DNA from: Intestinibacillus sp. Marseille-P6563
Lineage (GTDB): Bacteria > Bacillota > Clostridia > Oscillospirales > Butyricicoccaceae
NCBI RefSeq assembly: GCF_900604335.1
Contig: NZ_UWOD01000002.1
Coordinates: 62,001 to 126,000 of the forward strand
DNA length: 64,000 nt
Reading direction: 5' to 3'
In this document: positions 43,439-52,430 of the stretch, in pieces
How positions within the stretch are numbered: the stretch's first letter is position 1
Layout: the number at the start of each line of letters is the position of its first letter
Program-made: the position numbers and the translations under genes
The notes under the pieces: model-generated
The model's database searches: none
The model's input: the letters and a program-made list of their open reading frames with translations, nothing else
What the model was told of the DNA's origin: nothing

Positions 43439-44293
43439 ATGGCTCATCTTATTTTACATGCGATCACGCATTCCCTCGAGGATGTTATCAAAAGCGCGCC
43501 CATCCTCTTGATCGTATATGCGGTGCTCTACTGGATCGAGCACAAAATGCGCGCCGCGCCCACGCTGATGGACAAGGCACAAAAAGTCGGCCCAGTCATT
43601 GGCGCTCTGGCGGGCAGCGTGCCCCAATGCGGCTTTTCGGCAGCCGCTTCCGCCCTGTTTGCCGAAGGGTTTTTGGCGCCGGCCACGCTGGTGGCGGTCT
43701 TTTTAGCCACCTCGGACGAAGCCATCCCACTGCTGCTGTCGGGCGGGGCCACAGGACAGGCCGTTTTATTGATCGTGGTCAAAATTGCGTTGGCAGTCGC
43801 AGGCGGCTATGTGCTGCAATGGACCATCTTTCATCGAAGCAACCGCCAAGCGAAGGCACCTGTACACATGGACATCAGTCACCATGGCGACCATTGCTGC
43901 GGCTCTTCTCTTTTCTCTGCAATCGTTCTGCGTACCGTACAGACCTGCCTGTTTTTGCTCGGCATTATGGTGGTCATCAATCTGGCCGTGGAATTTGTCG
44001 GTGAAGATGCCATCTCATCGTTTTTGCTCGGCGGCAGCTTTTTGCAGCCCGTCTTATGTGCCTGCATTGGCCTTATCCCAAGCTGCGCCATTTCGGTCCT
44101 GCTCAGCCAGCTCTATTTGTCGGGCGCCATTGGATTCGGCGGCCTGGTCGCTGGTCTGTCGACCGGCGCCGGTTTTGGCTATATGATTTTGCTGCGGGAA
44201 AAATCCAGCCGCAGCCGCGCCCTGCCGGTCATTGCAGCGACCTGGGTGATCGCTGTCATCGGCGGCATCCTCTGCCAGTTCATCTGGAACTAA
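43439..44293 (+). CDS. Putative ArsP_2-type (manganese/arsenic) permease
   Basis: The 284-residue protein has about eight to nine membrane helices. GSVPQCGFSAAASALFAEGF and LIPSCAISVLLSQLYLSGAI form the pseudo-repeated cysteine loops of the ArsP_2/putative manganese transporter family, relatives of DUF318 permeases. A His/Cys patch (DISHHGDHCCG) in the middle loop suits metal binding. The start follows AAAGGAG; the frame extends upstream of 43439 without similarity. A TATAAT-like box lies at about 43397. Substrate is uncertain. Confidence 0.78.
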   Translation: MAHLILHAITHSLEDVIKSAPILLIVYAVLYWIEHKMRAAPTLMDKAQKVGPVIGALAGSVPQCGFSAAASALFAEGFLAPATLVAVFLATSDEAIPLLLSGGATGQAVLLIVVKIALAVAGGYVLQWTIFHRSNRQAKAPVHMDISHHGDHCCGSSLFSAIVLRTVQTCLFLLGIMVVINLAVEFVGEDAISSFLLGGSFLQPVLCACIGLIPSCAISVLLSQLYLSGAIGFGGLVAGLSTGAGFGYMILLREKSSRSRALPVIAATWVIAVIGGILCQFIWN

Positions 44294-44304
44294 GTTCGGA
44301 AATC

Positions 44305-44340
44305 AAGTCCGTCCCGGTCAAACCGGAACGGACTTTTTTT
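44305..44340. terminator. Terminator between the permease and CpXC genes
   Basis: AAGTCCGTCCCGGT pairs with ACCGGAACGGACTT (one mismatch), followed by T8. Confidence 0.87.
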
Positions 44341-44959
44341 ATTCGGTCGCGCTGTGCAGCAAATCCAAGGCATCCCGCGCCCACTCCAGATCGATCTTGA
44401 CAAAATCGCGGGTCGAGGTAAACAATCGCTCCTGTACATCCTGTGCGATCTTCTGATATACCGCGCCCGGCATGGAAATATACTGCTCCACCCCATCGGA
44501 CAGCACTGCAACAAACCGGAACTCTGCCGTACGGGTGTCCAAATCGTGGAACAAGAGCTCGACAACATCCAAATCCTGCGGTAACTGTGCCAGCAGCAGA
44601 TATTTCATGATTTCGACTGCACGGTCGTCCAAACCACGCTCTAAAATATTGATTTTTTCTCGAAACGCATTGAAATCCACGACCCAGCGCAGCGTATACC
44701 CAGCCAGCGGATCAAAATCCGCCCGTTCGGGCGTATCTTCCCGCAGCCAGATCATGAACTGCCCGGACAAGTCATGATAAAGACATGGGTCCATCACCAA
44801 GGAAGTCGCACCGCACACCGGGCAGCGCCAGCGAAAACAGGACAGGTCCTGCACCTTGGCACGCATTTCGGGCGTACGGTCGATATTGATCGAGGATAGG
44901 GGCTTGCGCTCACTCTCGTTTTTGCAATGGGGACATGTGATTTTTTCCATCTGTGCCAT
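44339..44959 (-). CDS. CpXC domain protein
   Basis: The 206-residue protein starts ITCPHCKNESERKPLSSINI and contains RCPVCGATSLVMDPCLYHDL, the two CPxC zinc knuckles that name the CpXC family. No enzymatic motif follows. Start M at 44959 is chosen because GGAGG is nine bases upstream, while the ATG at 44965 is too close to it. It ends the ABC-F, DUF2752, CpXC transcript. Function is unknown. Confidence 0.82.
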   Translation of the reverse strand: MAQMEKITCPHCKNESERKPLSSINIDRTPEMRAKVQDLSCFRWRCPVCGATSLVMDPCLYHDLSGQFMIWLREDTPERADFDPLAGYTLRWVVDFNAFREKINILERGLDDRAVEIMKYLLLAQLPQDLDVVELLFHDLDTRTAEFRFVAVLSDGVEQYISMPGAVYQKIAQDVQERLFTSTRDFVKIDLEWARDALDLLHSATE

Positions 44960-44979
44960 CGACATTCCCCTCCCTTCTG

Positions 44980-45420
44980 CTAAAATCCGGCCCCGCCGCG
45001 CAGGGCATGCAACACACGCGCGATCTGGCCATCCTGCCAGTCCATGGATAAAACGGGGTCATGCAGCGCCAAACGTACGCCGTATGTCACCAGCATCAGG
45101 GCGCATACGGCATACATCGCGGCCAGTTCCCGTTTTTCGCTGCCGAACAGCGGCCGTTTGCCCCAAATGGCATACAGCAGCAACGGCGGCACCACAAAGA
45201 CCATGGGATGGTATTGTGCCGCCAAACGCAGCCGCTCCCCCAAATCGCCGTGGCCAAACACCAACGACAGGCAGGCACGTGTCATCCCGCAGCCAGGGCA
45301 GGAAAATCCGGTAAAATATCGAATCGGACAATTGATGCCGGTCAGCAGCAAGACCAAACTGACACCGGCAAAAATGCCGAGCAAAATCAGCAGCCGATAC
45401 AGGCGCTGTTTCCAGGTCAT
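44980..45420 (-). CDS. DUF2752-family membrane protein
   Basis: The 146-residue protein has three helices and the family signature GINCPIRYFTGFSCPGCGMTR, a cysteine-rich loop between the first two. The family is uncharacterised and common in Firmicutes and Bacteroidetes. The ATG overlaps the TGA of the ABC-F gene (ATGA). Its stop is TAG, one of the few in the window, which matters for judging the TAG lesions in the element. Confidence 0.88.
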   Translation of the reverse strand: MTWKQRLYRLLILLGIFAGVSLVLLLTGINCPIRYFTGFSCPGCGMTRACLSLVFGHGDLGERLRLAAQYHPMVFVVPPLLLYAIWGKRPLFGSEKRELAAMYAVCALMLVTYGVRLALHDPVLSMDWQDGQIARVLHALRGGAGF

Positions 45421-47030
45421 TTCCCGTTCTTCATGCGCTCGGCACGAAATTCCAGGAATTCATCGTAGGTGCATTCCTTATCCAGCACGCCATCCTCGCG
45501 CAGTTCGATGATGCGGTTTGCAATGGTCTGCATAAATTCGTGGTCATGGGTCGCAAACAGAACGTTGCCCTTAAAGTCGCGTACGCCATTGTTGACCGCG
45601 GTGATGGATTCCAGATCCAAGTGGTTGGTCGGCTGGTCAATGACCAGCACATTGGAGCCAAACAGCATCATGCGGGACAGCATCATACGCACCTTTTCGC
45701 CGCCCGAGAGGACATCCACCGGCTTGTACACATCGTTGCCCGAGAACAGCATGCGCCCCAGGAAGCCGCGCAGCGTGGATTCCAGGGTATCGGTCCGCGA
45801 ATACGGCGCCAGCCATTCGAGCATGTTTTCCTTATGGCCGTCAAAGAACGCATTGTTGTCCTTGGGGAAATACGACTGCGAGGTGGATACGCCCCACTTG
45901 AAGGTGCCTTCATCCGGCTCCATCTCGCCCATGAGAATCTGAAACAGACAGGTTGCCGCGCGCTCATTCTCGGCGATAAAGCCGATCTTGTCGCCCTTCT
46001 TAACGATAAAGGATACATTATTGAGCAGCTTTTCGCCGCCGATGGTCTTGGAAATGCCGCTGACCTCCAAAATATCCTTACCGGCTTCACGGTCCATTGT
46101 AAAGCCTACCCACGGATACCGGCGGGACGATGCCGGCAGCTCTTCTACGGTCAGCTTATCGATCAGCTTACGACGGCTGGTCGCCTGACGCGACTTGGAC
46201 TTGTTGGCCGAGAAACGCTGAATAAAGGCCTGCAATTCCTTGATTTTTTCTTCGTTCTTGCGGTTCTGGTCACGAATCATGCGCTGCACGAGCTGGGACG
46301 ATTCATACCAGAATTCGTAGTTGCCCACATACAGCTTGACCTTACCATAGTCGATGTCAACGATGTGGGTACATACGTTGTTGAGGAAGTGACGGTCATG
46401 CGATACCACGATGACCGTACCCGGAAATTCCATCAGGAAGTCCTCCAGCCAGTGGATGGCGTCAACGTCCAAATGGTTGGTGGGCTCGTCGAGCAGCAGG
46501 ATGTCCGGATGGCCGAACAGCGCCTGCGCCAGCAGAATCTTGACCTTATCGGTGTCCTGCATGGAGCTCATCGGACGATAGAGGACCGCATCGCCGTCCA
46601 GGCCAAGGCCTTCCAAAAGCTGACCCGCCTCAGTGTCGGCATTCCAGCCGTCCATCTCGGCAAACTCGGCCTCCAGATCGGCGGCCTTATTGCCATCTTC
46701 TTCGGTGAAGGGGTCTTTGGCGTACAGCGCTTCTTTTTCCTTGATGATCTCATACAGACGCGGATTGCCCTGGATGATGGTATCCAGCACGGTAAAATCG
46801 TCGAATGCAAAGTGGTCCTGCTTGAGCACCGACATACGGGTCTGCGGCTTGATGGACACATCGCCGGTCGTGGAATCCAGTTCGCCCGATAAGATCTTCA
46901 GGAAGGTCGATTTGCCTGCACCATTGGCGCCAATGACGCCGTAGCAGTTGCCTTCGGTGAACTTGATGTTGACATCTTTAAAGAGGGGCTCCCCTGTAAA
47001 GTTTACGCTTACATTGGAAACGTTAATCAT
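45417..47030 (-). CDS. ABC-F family ATPase (ribosome-associated, YbiT/Ettlinger type)
   Basis: The 537-residue soluble protein holds two ABC domains: Walker A GANGAGKST and a second degenerate AENERAA loop near residue 355, signatures PMSSMQDTDKVK and LSGGEKVRMM, Walker B ILLLDEPTNHLDVDA and VLVIDQPTNHLDLES. The P-tRNA-interaction linker lies between. ABC-F proteins act on the ribosome, from translation factors to antibiotic protection. The second Walker A is clearly non-canonical. Second Walker B has Gln in place of Glu. This combination is typical of the YbiT branch, so a housekeeping factor is more likely than resistance. Confidence 0.9.
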   Translation of the reverse strand: MINVSNVSVNFTGEPLFKDVNIKFTEGNCYGVIGANGAGKSTFLKILSGELDSTTGDVSIKPQTRMSVLKQDHFAFDDFTVLDTIIQGNPRLYEIIKEKEALYAKDPFTEEDGNKAADLEAEFAEMDGWNADTEAGQLLEGLGLDGDAVLYRPMSSMQDTDKVKILLAQALFGHPDILLLDEPTNHLDVDAIHWLEDFLMEFPGTVIVVSHDRHFLNNVCTHIVDIDYGKVKLYVGNYEFWYESSQLVQRMIRDQNRKNEEKIKELQAFIQRFSANKSKSRQATSRRKLIDKLTVEELPASSRRYPWVGFTMDREAGKDILEVSGISKTIGGEKLLNNVSFIVKKGDKIGFIAENERAATCLFQILMGEMEPDEGTFKWGVSTSQSYFPKDNNAFFDGHKENMLEWLAPYSRTDTLESTLRGFLGRMLFSGNDVYKPVDVLSGGEKVRMMLSRMMLFGSNVLVIDQPTNHLDLESITAVNNGVRDFKGNVLFATHDHEFMQTIANRIIELREDGVLDKECTYDEFLEFRAERMKNGK

Positions 47031-47138
47031 GTTGCCTCCATACATTTTCTCAAAAATTTTTAATCAGATGTATTATATCACACTTGGATTCTGCATGCCA
47101 TCAAACTTTTGCCGCGAGTAGATTTTTGTGCGTCTTGC

Positions 47139-47167
47139 TTGAAAAACTTGCGGCTGCGGACTATACT
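47139..47167 (+). promoter_or_regulatory. Sigma-A promoter of the nitroreductase-sirtuin pair
   Basis: TTGAAA (47139-47144), 17 bp, TATACT (47162-47167). Confidence 0.75.
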
Positions 47168-47256
47168 ATAAGCAAATGGACCATGAAACACCCCGCGTTC
47201 GCTGAAAAAGGTTACAACTTTGATGCGATTCGCCCCATTTCAAGGAGGTTTTCTTT

Positions 47257-47781
47257 ATGCGTGAACTTATGAACATCATCCGCTCCCGCCGTTCGACCCG
47301 TGCGTTTCAGCCCGGAAAGCTGCCGCCGCGTGAACAAATCGAACAGCTTGTAGAAGCTGCTCAGTGGGCTCCCAGCGGTATGGGCAAGCAGCTTTGGCAT
47401 TTTACAGTTTTATATAATGCAGACAAATCTATGGAACTGGCCCGTGCCGTTAGCGCGGCGACCGACCGCGGTCCGGACTATAATTTCTACCATGCCCCGG
47501 TGCAAATCATCGTTTCCTATGAGCGCGACGAGCGGCACGCGTTTCTGGATGGCTCGGCAGCCATGGAAAACATCCTGCTCATGGCAGAAAATCTGGGACT
47601 GGGCTCTTGCTGGATCAACCAGATCCGCGATTGCTGCGATGAACCGGAGGTTCGTAAGCTGCTGACTTCTTATGGCATTCCCTCGTCACACATCGTCATC
47701 GCTTCGGCAGCTATCGGCTACATCGCCAAGGAGACCCCTGCCAAGTCCCGCAAGGAAGGCACCGTCACCTTTGTGGAATAA
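47257..47781 (+). CDS. Nitroreductase-family FMN oxidoreductase (second)
   Basis: The 174-residue protein begins SRRSTRAFQPGKLPPREQIE, the FMN-binding start, with AAQWAPSGMGKQLWHF and AENLGLGSCWINQIRD. It differs from the 24406 protein in nearly all non-motif residues. AAGGAGG precedes the ATG. The sirtuin gene follows after 15 bp, so a NAD-linked pair is likely. Native substrate unknown. Confidence 0.92.
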   Translation: MRELMNIIRSRRSTRAFQPGKLPPREQIEQLVEAAQWAPSGMGKQLWHFTVLYNADKSMELARAVSAATDRGPDYNFYHAPVQIIVSYERDERHAFLDGSAAMENILLMAENLGLGSCWINQIRDCCDEPEVRKLLTSYGIPSSHIVIASAAIGYIAKETPAKSRKEGTVTFVE

Positions 47782-47796
47782 GAAAGGACGCTGGTT

Positions 47797-48513
47797 ATGA
47801 CTGAAGCGGTTGCAAAACTCAAAGAGTGGGTCGATGGTTCGCAGAACATCGTCTTTTTCGGTGGCGCCGGCGTATCCACCGAAAGCGGCATTCCGGATTT
47901 TCGTTCGGTGGACGGCCTGTATAACCAGAAATATGCCTGGCCACCCGAAACCATCCTTTCCCATACCTTTTTTGTCCGTCAAACGCCCGAATTTTATCGT
48001 TTTTACCGCGACAAAATGCTCTGTTTGGACGCCAAGCCCAATGCAGCGCATTTAAAACTCGCCGAACTGGAAAAGGCCGGGAAACTGCGAGCCGTCATCA
48101 CTCAAAACATCGATGGCCTGCACCAGGCCGCGGGTTCGCAGGAAGTGCTGGAACTTCATGGCTCGGTGCATCGCAACTTCTGTATGCGCTGCCATCGCTC
48201 TTTCCCGCCGGAGGAGATTCTGAACAGCACCGGTGTGCCTACCTGCCCTTGCGGCGGCACGATCAAACCGGATGTGGTGCTGTATGAGGAAAGTTTGGAC
48301 AACCATACGCTTCGCAAAAGCGTCGAATACATCGCTCATGCCGATATGCTCATCATTGGCGGCACATCGCTTGCCGTCTATCCGGCTGCTGGTCTGATCG
48401 ATTACTACACGGGCAGCAAATTGGTGCTCATCAACAAAGATGCGACCCCGGCAGATCGCCGGGCCGATCTGGTCATCCATGAACCAATCGGTCAGGTCTT
48501 TGCGCAAATTTAA
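47797..48513 (+). CDS. cobB: NAD-dependent protein deacylase (sirtuin, CobB-like)
   Basis: The 238-residue enzyme removes acyl groups from lysines using NAD. FFGGAGVSTESGIPDFRS binds NAD, ITQNIDGLHQAAGS and LHGSVHRN carry the catalytic His, and the zinc site is CMRCHRSF plus CPCGG. GTSLAVYPAAG and LINKDATPADRRADLVI complete the Rossmann fold. It is co-transcribed with the nitroreductase. In acetate producers with pta, acetyl-phosphate-driven acetylation would be a sensible target. Confidence 0.94.
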   Translation: MTEAVAKLKEWVDGSQNIVFFGGAGVSTESGIPDFRSVDGLYNQKYAWPPETILSHTFFVRQTPEFYRFYRDKMLCLDAKPNAAHLKLAELEKAGKLRAVITQNIDGLHQAAGSQEVLELHGSVHRNFCMRCHRSFPPEEILNSTGVPTCPCGGTIKPDVVLYEESLDNHTLRKSVEYIAHADMLIIGGTSLAVYPAAGLIDYYTGSKLVLINKDATPADRRADLVIHEPIGQVFAQI

Positions 48514-48524
48514 TCGGGTATATC

Positions 48525-48554
48525 ACAGGCGCGTTCTGAAAAGAACGCGCCTGT
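48525..48554. terminator. Terminator between cobB and the MATE gene
   Basis: ACAGGCGCGTTCT pairs with AGAACGCGCCTGT around GAAA. Confidence 0.82.
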
Positions 48555-48558
48555 TCGT

Positions 48559-49887
48559 TTATCCGCCGTGGCGGGCATGGTACACCGATAGACCGATCGA
48601 CAGCAGGCTGGTAATGCCTTCCGCGCATAAAACCGCGGCAAAAATCGCAAAGCCGCCAAACAGCCCCGGCAGTACGATTGCAAACAGCACGGGCAGGATC
48701 ACGCCGCGCAAGACCATGATCGCCAGCGCCGGTGCCGCGCGCACGATGGATTGCAAGTACGTCGTCAAAAACAGATTGAGTCCAAACGGCAAAAACGCCG
48801 GAAAATAGGTGTGCAGAGCAGGCACCGATAAGGCGAGCAGCTCTTCGGTCGGCTCGACAAACAGCGCGGTCATCATTTCTGGGAAGGTGTATGCGCACAA
48901 AACCGCCACACATGCCAAAATGACCACGGTTACCAATCCCATCAGTCGCACTCTGTGTACCCGTGGACGCTGTCCGGCGCCGTAGTTGGTCGCCATGACC
49001 GGCTGTGCTGCCTGTCCGACGCCATTGAACAGCGACTGCATTACAAGCGCATAGTTCGCTACCACGCCATAGGCAACCACGCCGGCATGTCCCAGGTACC
49101 GCAAAAGCTGACGGTTAAACGTAAAGGTAATCAGGCCGGATGCCGCCTCAATGAAGAAGGACGGAGCGCCGGATAAGAAGATCTCTCCCGCTAAACGCAG
49201 GCGAATGGATTTTCTGGAAAAATACAGCCGGTTGCGCGGGGAGCGCAAATGTGTGAGCACCACAAGTACGGTCACAATATTGCCGAGCAGCGTCGCCGCA
49301 GCGCCGCCGGTCAGCCCGAGCTGCATCGGGAAAATAAACACATAGTCCAAGATAATATTGACCGCTGCACCGCTCAGCACACCGGCCATGGCACGTTTGG
49401 GATCCTGGTCGTTGCGCACAAATGCCTGCAAAAAGTAGGACAGCACAAAAAACGGTGCTCCATAGACGATGAACTGCGCATAATCCATGACCATTTGGAT
49501 GTTGCTTTCATCAGCTCCCAAGGCATAGCACAGTGGACGGAACGCCAGTGCCCCCGTCAGCATGAGCAGAAGCGCCACTCCGACGACCATCAAGACCGCC
49601 GTTGACCAGATGCCTTGTGCGCGTTCGTCGTCCCCATTGCCGCGGGCGACCGAATACAGAACGCCGCCGCCTACCCCAAACAATGTCCCGCTGGCAAACA
49701 GCACGGCAAAAACCGGCAGGACTAAATTAAGCGCTGCCAATGCTTCGGCTCCGCATCCCCGCCCAATCATGATGGTATCGGCTAAAATATAAATTGATGT
49801 CACGAGCGATGCGCTGACCGAAGGCACCAGGTATCGAAAATACAAACTGGACGGTCGGTCGCGCAAAAGATCCATTTGTTTTGCCAT
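48559..49887 (-). CDS. MATE-family multidrug efflux protein
   Basis: The 442-residue protein has about twelve helices. Typical MATE text includes YFRYLVPSVSASLVTSIYIL, ADTIMIGRGCGAEALAALNL, GVGGGVLYSVARGNGD and NYGAGQRPRVHRVRL. It would extrude cationic drugs or metabolites with Na+ or H+. The start at 49887 after AAAGGGG is chosen by similarity; the frame extends 47 codons upstream into the dipeptidase gene. It is the downstream gene of pepD, 17 bp apart. Confidence 0.92.
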   Translation of the reverse strand: MAKQMDLLRDRPSSLYFRYLVPSVSASLVTSIYILADTIMIGRGCGAEALAALNLVLPVFAVLFASGTLFGVGGGVLYSVARGNGDDERAQGIWSTAVLMVVGVALLLMLTGALAFRPLCYALGADESNIQMVMDYAQFIVYGAPFFVLSYFLQAFVRNDQDPKRAMAGVLSGAAVNIILDYVFIFPMQLGLTGGAAATLLGNIVTVLVVLTHLRSPRNRLYFSRKSIRLRLAGEIFLSGAPSFFIEAASGLITFTFNRQLLRYLGHAGVVAYGVVANYALVMQSLFNGVGQAAQPVMATNYGAGQRPRVHRVRLMGLVTVVILACVAVLCAYTFPEMMTALFVEPTEELLALSVPALHTYFPAFLPFGLNLFLTTYLQSIVRAAPALAIMVLRGVILPVLFAIVLPGLFGGFAIFAAVLCAEGITSLLSIGLSVYHARHGG

Positions 49888-49904
49888 CGTGTTTCCCCTT
49901 TTTC

Positions 49905-51347
49905 TTAGTTTGCCGCAGGGCGTGCCAGATATTCGAGAAGCATCTTTGCCAGCGGCGGGATGCTGTCCAGCCGCCACCGTTCCTCCGGCGAATGGCAGCC
50001 TTCGATGTCCATACCCAGTCCCACGCATGCCAGATTCGGATTCTTGGCATAGAAATAAGACGGTTCCAGGCCAACATGCTGCGCTACAATCTGCGGTTCA
50101 CCGGATACATACTGCTCATGCAGCTGCCGCATCCGTTCAGCCAGGGCACTTTGCGGCTGGGCCGGCCAGGCTGGGTACCGTGTGCGTACTGTCCTGGCAA
50201 AGCCGCACATACCCGCCACCAGCTGATGGCTTTGCCGCAGCGCCATTTCCGCCTGCGGATCCATGAATCGTATCATGGCATCCAGACAGAGCGCGCCATC
50301 CTGCTCATAGACCCGCCCCAAATTGGAGGAATCGCTGACCACACCCGGAAGTTCCGGGTGCATGGCATACACGCCGTCGGCAAATCCGCCGAGCAAGGTC
50401 AGCAGGCCGCTGGTGACACTCCCCGCCCACACCCGTTCGGGCATTTCACACGGCTCAATCGTAATTTTGGCCTGTGGATTGGTGGCAGCATGCCGGTCTT
50501 GAATTTCCTGCGCAAATGCCACAGCCTCCTGCTCGATGGATACCGCTGTCACAATTTCGGCCTGGCACTCATAGGCGATGGCATTGAATGCCTGTCCCCC
50601 GGCCAAAGACGCGATGGCAAACGGTGTTTTGGTTTGCAGCCGCCGCAGCAGTTCGCCCATCCACAGAATGGCATTGCCGCGCCGCTTATCGATGTCAAAA
50701 CCGGAATGTCCGCCGGTCAGACCGGATATGGTGATGCGGTAGGGTTTACCCGCCGGGGATGGTACGGTTTCCAGTGCCCGGGCATAATGTTCCCGTGTGC
50801 CGCCAGCTGCGCCAACCAGAATGCGCTGCGACGAAAACCCATCCAAATTGATCAGTTCTGTAACGCCTTGCACGCTTTGCGCATCGATTTCCCGTGCGCC
50901 GTTCAAGCCGGTTTCTTCCTGCACGGTAAACAGAATGCGCAGCGGCGGATGCGGAATCTCCTGCTCCAGCAGCCATAAAATGAGCGCCACACCTGCGCCG
51001 CAGTCCGCCCCCAGCGACGACCGTCCGCCGGTCGACAGCCATCCATCTACAATGCGCGTTTCAATCGGGCTGGACGCTGCATCATAATCCGGTGCGCCCG
51101 CTGCACATACCATATCGATATGGGCTTGCAGGGCGATTCTGGGCGCGTTTTCCAGCCCTGCTGTGCCGGGCACATCCGCCCAAAGATTGTGCATGGCATC
51201 CCGCTGTACGCTGGCGTTCCAATCGCGCAGTTTGCGCTCCAAATAGTCGGCAAGCGCCTGTTCCTGACCCGACCCATGCGGAATGGCACACAACGGATAA
51301 AACGCCGCCAGGACGCCGTCTATCATCTCCTGATCGGTAAACGACAT
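49905..51347 (-). CDS. pepD: Aminoacyl-histidine dipeptidase (M20 family, PepD)
   Basis: The 480-residue metallopeptidase hydrolyses dipeptides such as carnosine-type Xaa-His. Metal ligands are in ALQAHIDMVCA (His-x-Asp), SLGADCGAGVA (Asp) and FTVQEETGLNGA (Glu-Glu). The long lid domain and GGHSGFDIDKRRGNAI identify PepD rather than carboxypeptidase G2. The start at 51347 follows GGGGAGG. Full length and intact. Confidence 0.93.
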   Translation of the reverse strand: MSFTDQEMIDGVLAAFYPLCAIPHGSGQEQALADYLERKLRDWNASVQRDAMHNLWADVPGTAGLENAPRIALQAHIDMVCAAGAPDYDAASSPIETRIVDGWLSTGGRSSLGADCGAGVALILWLLEQEIPHPPLRILFTVQEETGLNGAREIDAQSVQGVTELINLDGFSSQRILVGAAGGTREHYARALETVPSPAGKPYRITISGLTGGHSGFDIDKRRGNAILWMGELLRRLQTKTPFAIASLAGGQAFNAIAYECQAEIVTAVSIEQEAVAFAQEIQDRHAATNPQAKITIEPCEMPERVWAGSVTSGLLTLLGGFADGVYAMHPELPGVVSDSSNLGRVYEQDGALCLDAMIRFMDPQAEMALRQSHQLVAGMCGFARTVRTRYPAWPAQPQSALAERMRQLHEQYVSGEPQIVAQHVGLEPSYFYAKNPNLACVGLGMDIEGCHSPEERWRLDSIPPLAKMLLEYLARPAAN

Positions 51348-51426
51348 TTATAAGTTCCTCCCCTTCCATTTTGCACTCGTTCCAGCATAGCAGAATTTGT
51401 CCATCTTTGCAATTCCTCCGAAAAAA

Positions 51427-51466
51427 GGGACGTGTCCGGCTTTTGCCTTTCACGTCCATTTTTTTA
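51427..51466. terminator. Probable terminator between pepD and the Cys-rich gene
   Basis: GGACGTG (51428-51434) and CACGTCC (51451-51457) pair around a 16-nt loop and are followed by T8. Confidence 0.6.
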
Positions 51467-51799
51467 TTCTTTGGAACAACCAGCACAATCGGCACAGCCT
51501 GCTTTGTGCTGCTCCTCATACGCATGCAAGGACCCTTCGGTCAAATGCGAAAGCGCTGCGACCCGCTCGTTGATCATGTCCCACAAGCACATGGGCAAAT
51601 GGTCACGATGCCCGCGATGGATGGTCACGCATTCAAAACAGTTGCCGTGATGCGGACAGGCCTCCTTGCAGGGGCAATGGTCGCCGCTCTCCCGCACCTG
51701 CCGCAAAAACTCCATCTTCATCTCATAGGCTTCTTTCTTTTTGCCTTGCTGGTCCAGTTCATTCTGCCGAATTGCCAATTCATTTCCATCAATTTTCAT
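51464..51799 (-). CDS. Cysteine-rich, probably zinc-binding protein (111 aa)
   Basis: A helical N-terminal half (KIDGNELAIRQNELDQQGKK) is followed by CPCKEACPHHGNCFECVTIH and RGHRDHLPMCLWDM, then a C-terminal CADCAGC. The CPHHGxCxECxxxHRxHxxxLPxC pattern recurs in uncharacterised clostridial proteins. The number and spacing of Cys and His imply one or two zinc sites. The start at 51799 follows AGAAGGTG. It is on its own transcription unit. No function assigned. Confidence 0.7.
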   Translation of the reverse strand: MKIDGNELAIRQNELDQQGKKKEAYEMKMEFLRQVRESGDHCPCKEACPHHGNCFECVTIHRGHRDHLPMCLWDMINERVAALSHLTEGSLHAYEEQHKAGCADCAGCSKE

Positions 51800-51942
51800 A
51801 TGGTACACCTTCTTTTTGTTCTTCCACGGGCTCTATGATACCATACCCATTATAGCAATCTGCCCTCTGCCCGCCAAGAGGCCAATCCTGCCAAAAGCGC
51901 GCGGGTTTGTTTGTATATGTTTCCGAAAGTCATCGCATACCG

Positions 51943-51974
51943 TTGACGACTCCATGTATTACTGCTATAATACA
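51943..51974 (+). promoter_or_regulatory. Promoter with overlapping YtrA-type operator (site 1)
   Basis: TTGACG (51943-51948), 17 bp, TATAAT (51966-51971). The inverted repeat TGTATTA-N6-TAATACA (51955-51974) overlaps the -10 box, which fits repression by the GntR protein encoded next. Confidence 0.78.
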
Positions 51975-52001
51975 CATACCAAAGAAAGGAGGGAGTACCC
52001 C

Positions 52002-52379
52002 GTGGTCCAATTTCATGACCTTACGCTCACGGCACGCGAACCGGTTTATCAGCAGATCGCTTCCCATGTCAAGCGGCAGATTTTCCGGCGCACGGCGCAG
52101 GACGGGGATCCCATCCCCTCACGCCGTGAAATCGCTGCAACCTTGGCTGTCAACCCCAACACGGTACAAAAAGCCTTTCGACTGATGGAAGAAGAAGGAT
52201 TTATCCGCACAAATGGCAATGCTGGCAGTGTGATTTTTGTCGATGACGCCATTTTGCACCGCATCGATGAAGAATTGACCCGCGGCATGGTCGAACAATT
52301 CGTGCAAGACGCCAAAGACAATGGTCTATCCTTCCCCCGCGTGATTTCTCTGATCGGCGAACTGTGGGAAAAGGACTAA
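52002..52379 (+). CDS. GntR-family regulator, YtrA subfamily
   Basis: The 125-residue protein starts with GTG at 52002 after AAAGGAGGG. The winged helix covers about 10-78 (REPVYQQIASHVKRQI, IPSRREIAATLAVNPNTVQK, EEEGFIRTNG). The short C-terminal helical part without ligand domain defines the YtrA group, which usually represses neighbouring ABC genes and responds to wall-active drugs. Operators flank it on both sides. It opens the ABC operon. Confidence 0.93.
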   Translation: MVQFHDLTLTAREPVYQQIASHVKRQIFRRTAQDGDPIPSRREIAATLAVNPNTVQKAFRLMEEEGFIRTNGNAGSVIFVDDAILHRIDEELTRGMVEQFVQDAKDNGLSFPRVISLIGELWEKD

Positions 52380-52394
52380 TTTTTTTACCAACCA

Positions 52395-52414
52395 TGTACT
52401 ACTCAAATAATACA
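52395..52414 (+). promoter_or_regulatory. YtrA-type operator, site 2
   Basis: TGTACTA-N6-TAATACA, the same half-sites as site 1 with one change, lies between gntR and the first permease gene. Confidence 0.65.
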
Positions 52415-52430
52415 CAGGGAGGGACCCCTT

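Noticed and set aside
45540-46892. 450-codon open frame antisense to the ABC-F gene
   Set aside because: Shadow of a long conserved gene on the other strand; composition is an artefact of biased codons.
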